Below, in pieces: positions 61,393 to 64,000 of a stretch of DNA of 64,000 bases. The stretch is from the NCBI GenBank assembly GCA_013816805.1, contig JACDDS010000016.1, forward strand, positions 1-64,000, in the 5' to 3' direction. Under the pieces are notes generated by a model. The model saw nothing but the letters and a program-made list of their open reading frames with translations, made no database searches and was not told the origin of the DNA. A program made the translations under genes and the position numbers. This DNA is from Chitinophagales bacterium (GTDB lineage: Bacteria; Bacteroidota; Bacteroidia; Chitinophagales; UBA10324). How positions within the stretch are numbered: the stretch's first letter is position 1; the number at the start of each line of letters is the position of its first letter.

Positions 61393-64000
61393 TTGAAAAT
61401 TTTTTACCCTTTACTGATTTTTATTGTCGCATTCTTTCACGGTAATGCGCAAACCATTTCCGGCACGGTGAAAGATATTTCTATAAATGAGCCATTAATC
61501 GGTGCCACCGTTACCATCAAAGAAACTGCTATCGGAACCGTAACAGATGAGGAAGGCAAATTTCTGCTGCGCGTTGATCAATCATTTCCAGTCACAATTA
61601 CAATTTCTTATTTAGGCTACATCAGCAAAGAAGTGATTGTAAGGGAAATTTCCGAAGCGCTCATTATCAAGCTACAGCCGGATAAAATCATTTTGCATGG
61701 AGTTCAGATAACCGGTGAAAGGCTAAGTGAAAAAGAAAAGGGATCGCCGCTTACGATCGAATCAATGGATCTTATTGCCATAAAAGAAACTCCGTCATTC
61801 AATTTTTACGAAGGGCTTGGTGCATTGAAAGGAGTTGATATTGTCTCTGCGAGCTTAGGCTTCAAGATCATAAATACAAGAGGGTTTAATTCTACTTCAC
61901 CGGTGCGAACCCTGCAGATCATTGACGGAGTGGATAACCAGGCCCCGGGCTTAAATTTTTCACTTGGAAATTTTCTGGGCGCTCCTGATCTTGATGTGGT
62001 TCGCGTAGATCTCGTAGTGGGCGCCAGTTCGGCTTTCTATGGACCGAATGCATTTAATGGCGTGATCAGCATGTCAACAAAAGACCCTTTTACTACTCCG
62101 GGATTATCGTTTTCATTTAAAAAAGGTGAGCGCCAATTATTCGAAGGCTCCTTTCGTTGGGACCAGGTCATCAGGAATAAAGCCGGAAAAGAAAAATTTG
62201 CATATAAGCTGAACGGTTATTACCTGAAAGCCCTCGATTGGGAAGCAAATAATATTGATGCCGTCTATGGCTCACAGGATGGCAAAAACAATGCGGGAGG
62301 CTATGATGCAGTGAACCGGTATGGTGATGAATTTAATTACACGCAGGACTATTCAAATCAGGCCTGGTCTTATCCTGGTCTGGGAAGAATATATCGCACA
62401 GGTTATTTAGAAAAAGGCCTCGTAGATTATAACACCTATAATGCAAAAGTTGCTGCGGCATTTCATTATAAGCTTACGCCTGATGTACGTCTTAAATTTG
62501 CTTCTAATTTCGGAACCGGCACTACGGTTTATCAGGGTGATAACAGGTATTCACTAAAAGATGTTTTCCTGGCGCAGACCAGGATAGAAATTGAAAAGCC
62601 TGATAAATTTTTTTTACGCGCTTATGTAACCAATGAAAACTCGGGTAAATCTTATGATGCGTTTTTTACAGCATTGCGGCTGGAGCAGGAAGCAAAGTCT
62701 TCCGGTGCATGGAACCTGGATTATTTTAATTACTATGTAGGGCATGAAGTGCCAAAGATTAAAGGGTTTGAATGCTGGCCCTTATTCCAATATCCGGTCC
62801 CGGAATGGTACACTGACAGCATTCTCGCATGCCTTAAACAGCATGCTGATTTAATTTCTCAGTATCAACAAGATGCCCGCAGCTATGCTGATGACTCGAG
62901 TCTCTATCCGGGCGAGCACGGTTATTTCTTGCCCGGCACTTATGCATTCGACACGGCATTTGCAGGCATCACTTCAAGGGAAACATATGCTCACGGAGGA
63001 ACACATTTGTACGATCGCTCTGCCTTGTATAATGTTCATGGAGAATACAAGCTTTTTCCGAAAATTATGGAGATCACCCTGGGCGCAACGTTCCGCCAAT
63101 ACCGGCCTAATTCTCATGGAACCATTTTTAGCGATACAGCCGGAAGAGTGATCACGAATTCTGAATACGGAATGTATGCCGGCTTCGAAAAAAAATTCTT
63201 CAGAGATCAGCTCACAATAAATATTGCCGTCCGGATGGATAAGAACCAGAATTTCAACTACCTGTTTTCCCCGGCTGCTTCCGCAGTATATAATTACAGA
63301 AAGCAGGTGTTTCGCGTTTCCTTTTCCTCTGCTATAAGAAACCCCACCCTTGCTGATCAATATCTTTATTACAATGCAGGTCCGGCAATCCTTGTTGGAA
63401 ACATTCATGGATTTAATTCCCTTGCTACCCTTGAATCAGTAATAACAGCAGTGAGATGGAATTGCGATTCGCTCAAGTTATTTAACATTGCCCCTCTTCG
63501 GCCGGAAGCAGTTAAAACAATTGAGGCAGGATGGCGTGCTTCGCTTTTTAATCATTTATATATTGACGCGGAGTATTATTTTAGCCGGTATCAGAATTTT
63601 ATCGGGTATAAAATAGGAGCTACTACACGATGTGATATTTATGATCATATTGCCGGTGTTCAATTTTTTAGAGTTGCAGCCAATACCAGCGATATCGTTA
63701 CTACGCAGGGATTTTCAATTGGACTTAATTATTATTTCAGCAATTATTTTTCTCTAAGCGGAAACTATTCTTTTAACCGCCTGGATCGCCGGGGATCGAT
63801 TGATCCAATTATTCCGGCCTATAATACACCGCAAAACAAATGTAACATAGGTATAAGCGGGAGAAATATTCTTGCCTCTATCACCTTCTTAAATGATATC
63901 TGGGATAAGCTTCCTGTTATTCCATTTAATCACTATGGATTTAGCATCAATTATAAATGGGTAGAAGGATTTTTATTTGAAGGATCACCTCAGTTTACAG
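61393..64000 (+). CDS. TonB-dependent outer-membrane receptor, 3' end outside window
   Basis: An open frame of 869 codons to the window edge, starting at a TTG at 61393. It has a signal peptide (YPLLIFIVAFFHGNAQ), a carboxypeptidase-like regulatory domain (ISGTVKDISINEPLIGATV, GTVTDEEGKFLL), a plug domain (TRGFNSTSPVRTLQIIDGVD, VVGASSAFYGPNAFNGVISM), and barrel strands (YKLNGYYLKALDWEA, RVSFSSAIRNPTLADQYLYY). This fits a TonB-dependent transporter. No SusD partner is visible and the ligand is unknown. The 3' end is beyond 64000. Confidence 0.85.
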   Translation, partial: MKIFYPLLIFIVAFFHGNAQTISGTVKDISINEPLIGATVTIKETAIGTVTDEEGKFLLRVDQSFPVTITISYLGYISKEVIVREISEALIIKLQPDKIILHGVQITGERLSEKEKGSPLTIESMDLIAIKETPSFNFYEGLGALKGVDIVSASLGFKIINTRGFNSTSPVRTLQIIDGVDNQAPGLNFSLGNFLGAPDLDVVRVDLVVGASSAFYGPNAFNGVISMSTKDPFTTPGLSFSFKKGERQLFEGSFRWDQVIRNKAGKEKFAYKLNGYYLKALDWEANNIDAVYGSQDGKNNAGGYDAVNRYGDEFNYTQDYSNQAWSYPGLGRIYRTGYLEKGLVDYNTYNAKVAAAFHYKLTPDVRLKFASNFGTGTTVYQGDNRYSLKDVFLAQTRIEIEKPDKFFLRAYVTNENSGKSYDAFFTALRLEQEAKSSGAWNLDYFNYYVGHEVPKIKGFECWPLFQYPVPEWYTDSILACLKQHADLISQYQQDARSYADDSSLYPGEHGYFLPGTYAFDTAFAGITSRETYAHGGTHLYDRSALYNVHGEYKLFPKIMEITLGATFRQYRPNSHGTIFSDTAGRVITNSEYGMYAGFEKKFFRDQLTINIAVRMDKNQNFNYLFSPAASAVYNYRKQVFRVSFSSAIRNPTLADQYLYYNAGPAILVGNIHGFNSLATLESVITAVRWNCDSLKLFNIAPLRPEAVKTIEAGWRASLFNHLYIDAEYYFSRYQNFIGYKIGATTRCDIYDHIAGVQFFRVAANTSDIVTTQGFSIGLNYYFSNYFSLSGNYSFNRLDRRGSIDPIIPAYNTPQNKCNIGISGRNILASITFLNDIWDKLPVIPFNHYGFSINYKWVEGFLFEGSPQFT

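Overview
The window looks like chromosomal DNA from a free-living, aerobic Bacteroidota organism, probably Chitinophagales or Sphingobacteriales-like. I see this from the AT-rich composition, many proteins with a C-terminal type IX secretion (T9SS type A) sorting domain, a GldB-like lipoprotein, the alternative complex III respiratory cluster, and promoter-like TAnnTTTG boxes. No rRNA, tRNA, CRISPR array or transposase was recognised.

Region 1 (0-8.4 kb, all minus strand): a large GEVED-domain T9SS cargo protein, a translationally coupled 2OG-Fe(II) oxygenase and chromate transporter pair, a GldB-like lipoprotein, a PaaG-like enoyl-CoA isomerase/hydratase, and the oxidase-assembly pair DUF420/SCO1. 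Region 2 (8.7-22.7 kb, minus strand): a continuous respiratory operon. It is transcribed actA-B-C-D-E-F, coxB, coxA, ctaB, two coxC-type genes, then coxD. It encodes menaquinol:cytochrome c oxidoreductase (ACIII) and its partner A1-type haem-copper oxidase. A 404-bp gene-free gap between the subunit IV gene and sco holds a compact set of inverted repeats.

Region 3 (22.9-32.6 kb): a GNAT-like protein, a sortilin/BNR propeller protein, a small SRPBCC protein, and two secreted T9SS proteins (an alpha/beta hydrolase and a propeller protein) whose signal peptides are each separated from the mature protein, one by an in-frame stop and one by a frameshift. A C-terminal relic of the SRPBCC gene lies just beyond them. 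Region 4 (32.7-43.2 kb): housekeeping and stress genes, namely uvrC, a DUF4286-like protein, a cytoplasmic trehalase next to a fused trehalose-phosphate synthase/phosphatase, a GT39-like membrane glycosyltransferase, priA, and a HicBA-like toxin-antitoxin pair.

Region 5 (43.3-46.5 kb): a tandem family of T9SS propeller proteins showing duplication and decay (a tail relic, an internally deleted mini-gene, and two full copies). Region 6 (46.5-55.2 kb): PaaN-like aldehyde dehydrogenase, a PD40/TolB-like protein, a HTH regulator diverging from an outer-membrane barrel gene, and a group of unrecognised lipoproteins with a small HTH-like protein. Region 7 (55.3-64 kb): more T9SS propellers (SBBP-like, RCC1, delta-60), two truncated relics, and the 5' part of a TonB-dependent receptor that runs off the window.

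The main themes are a complete ACIII-oxidase respiratory module and an actively duplicating repertoire of T9SS propeller proteins. Three separate breaks in open frames (an in-frame TAA and two single-base frame changes at T tracts) may be biological decay or assembly errors, and raw reads would be needed to decide. I did not find a clearly new defence or mobile system. The least explained parts are the inverted-repeat element at 8.45-8.63 kb, the mini T9SS gene, and the lipoprotein group at 52.3-55.2 kb.
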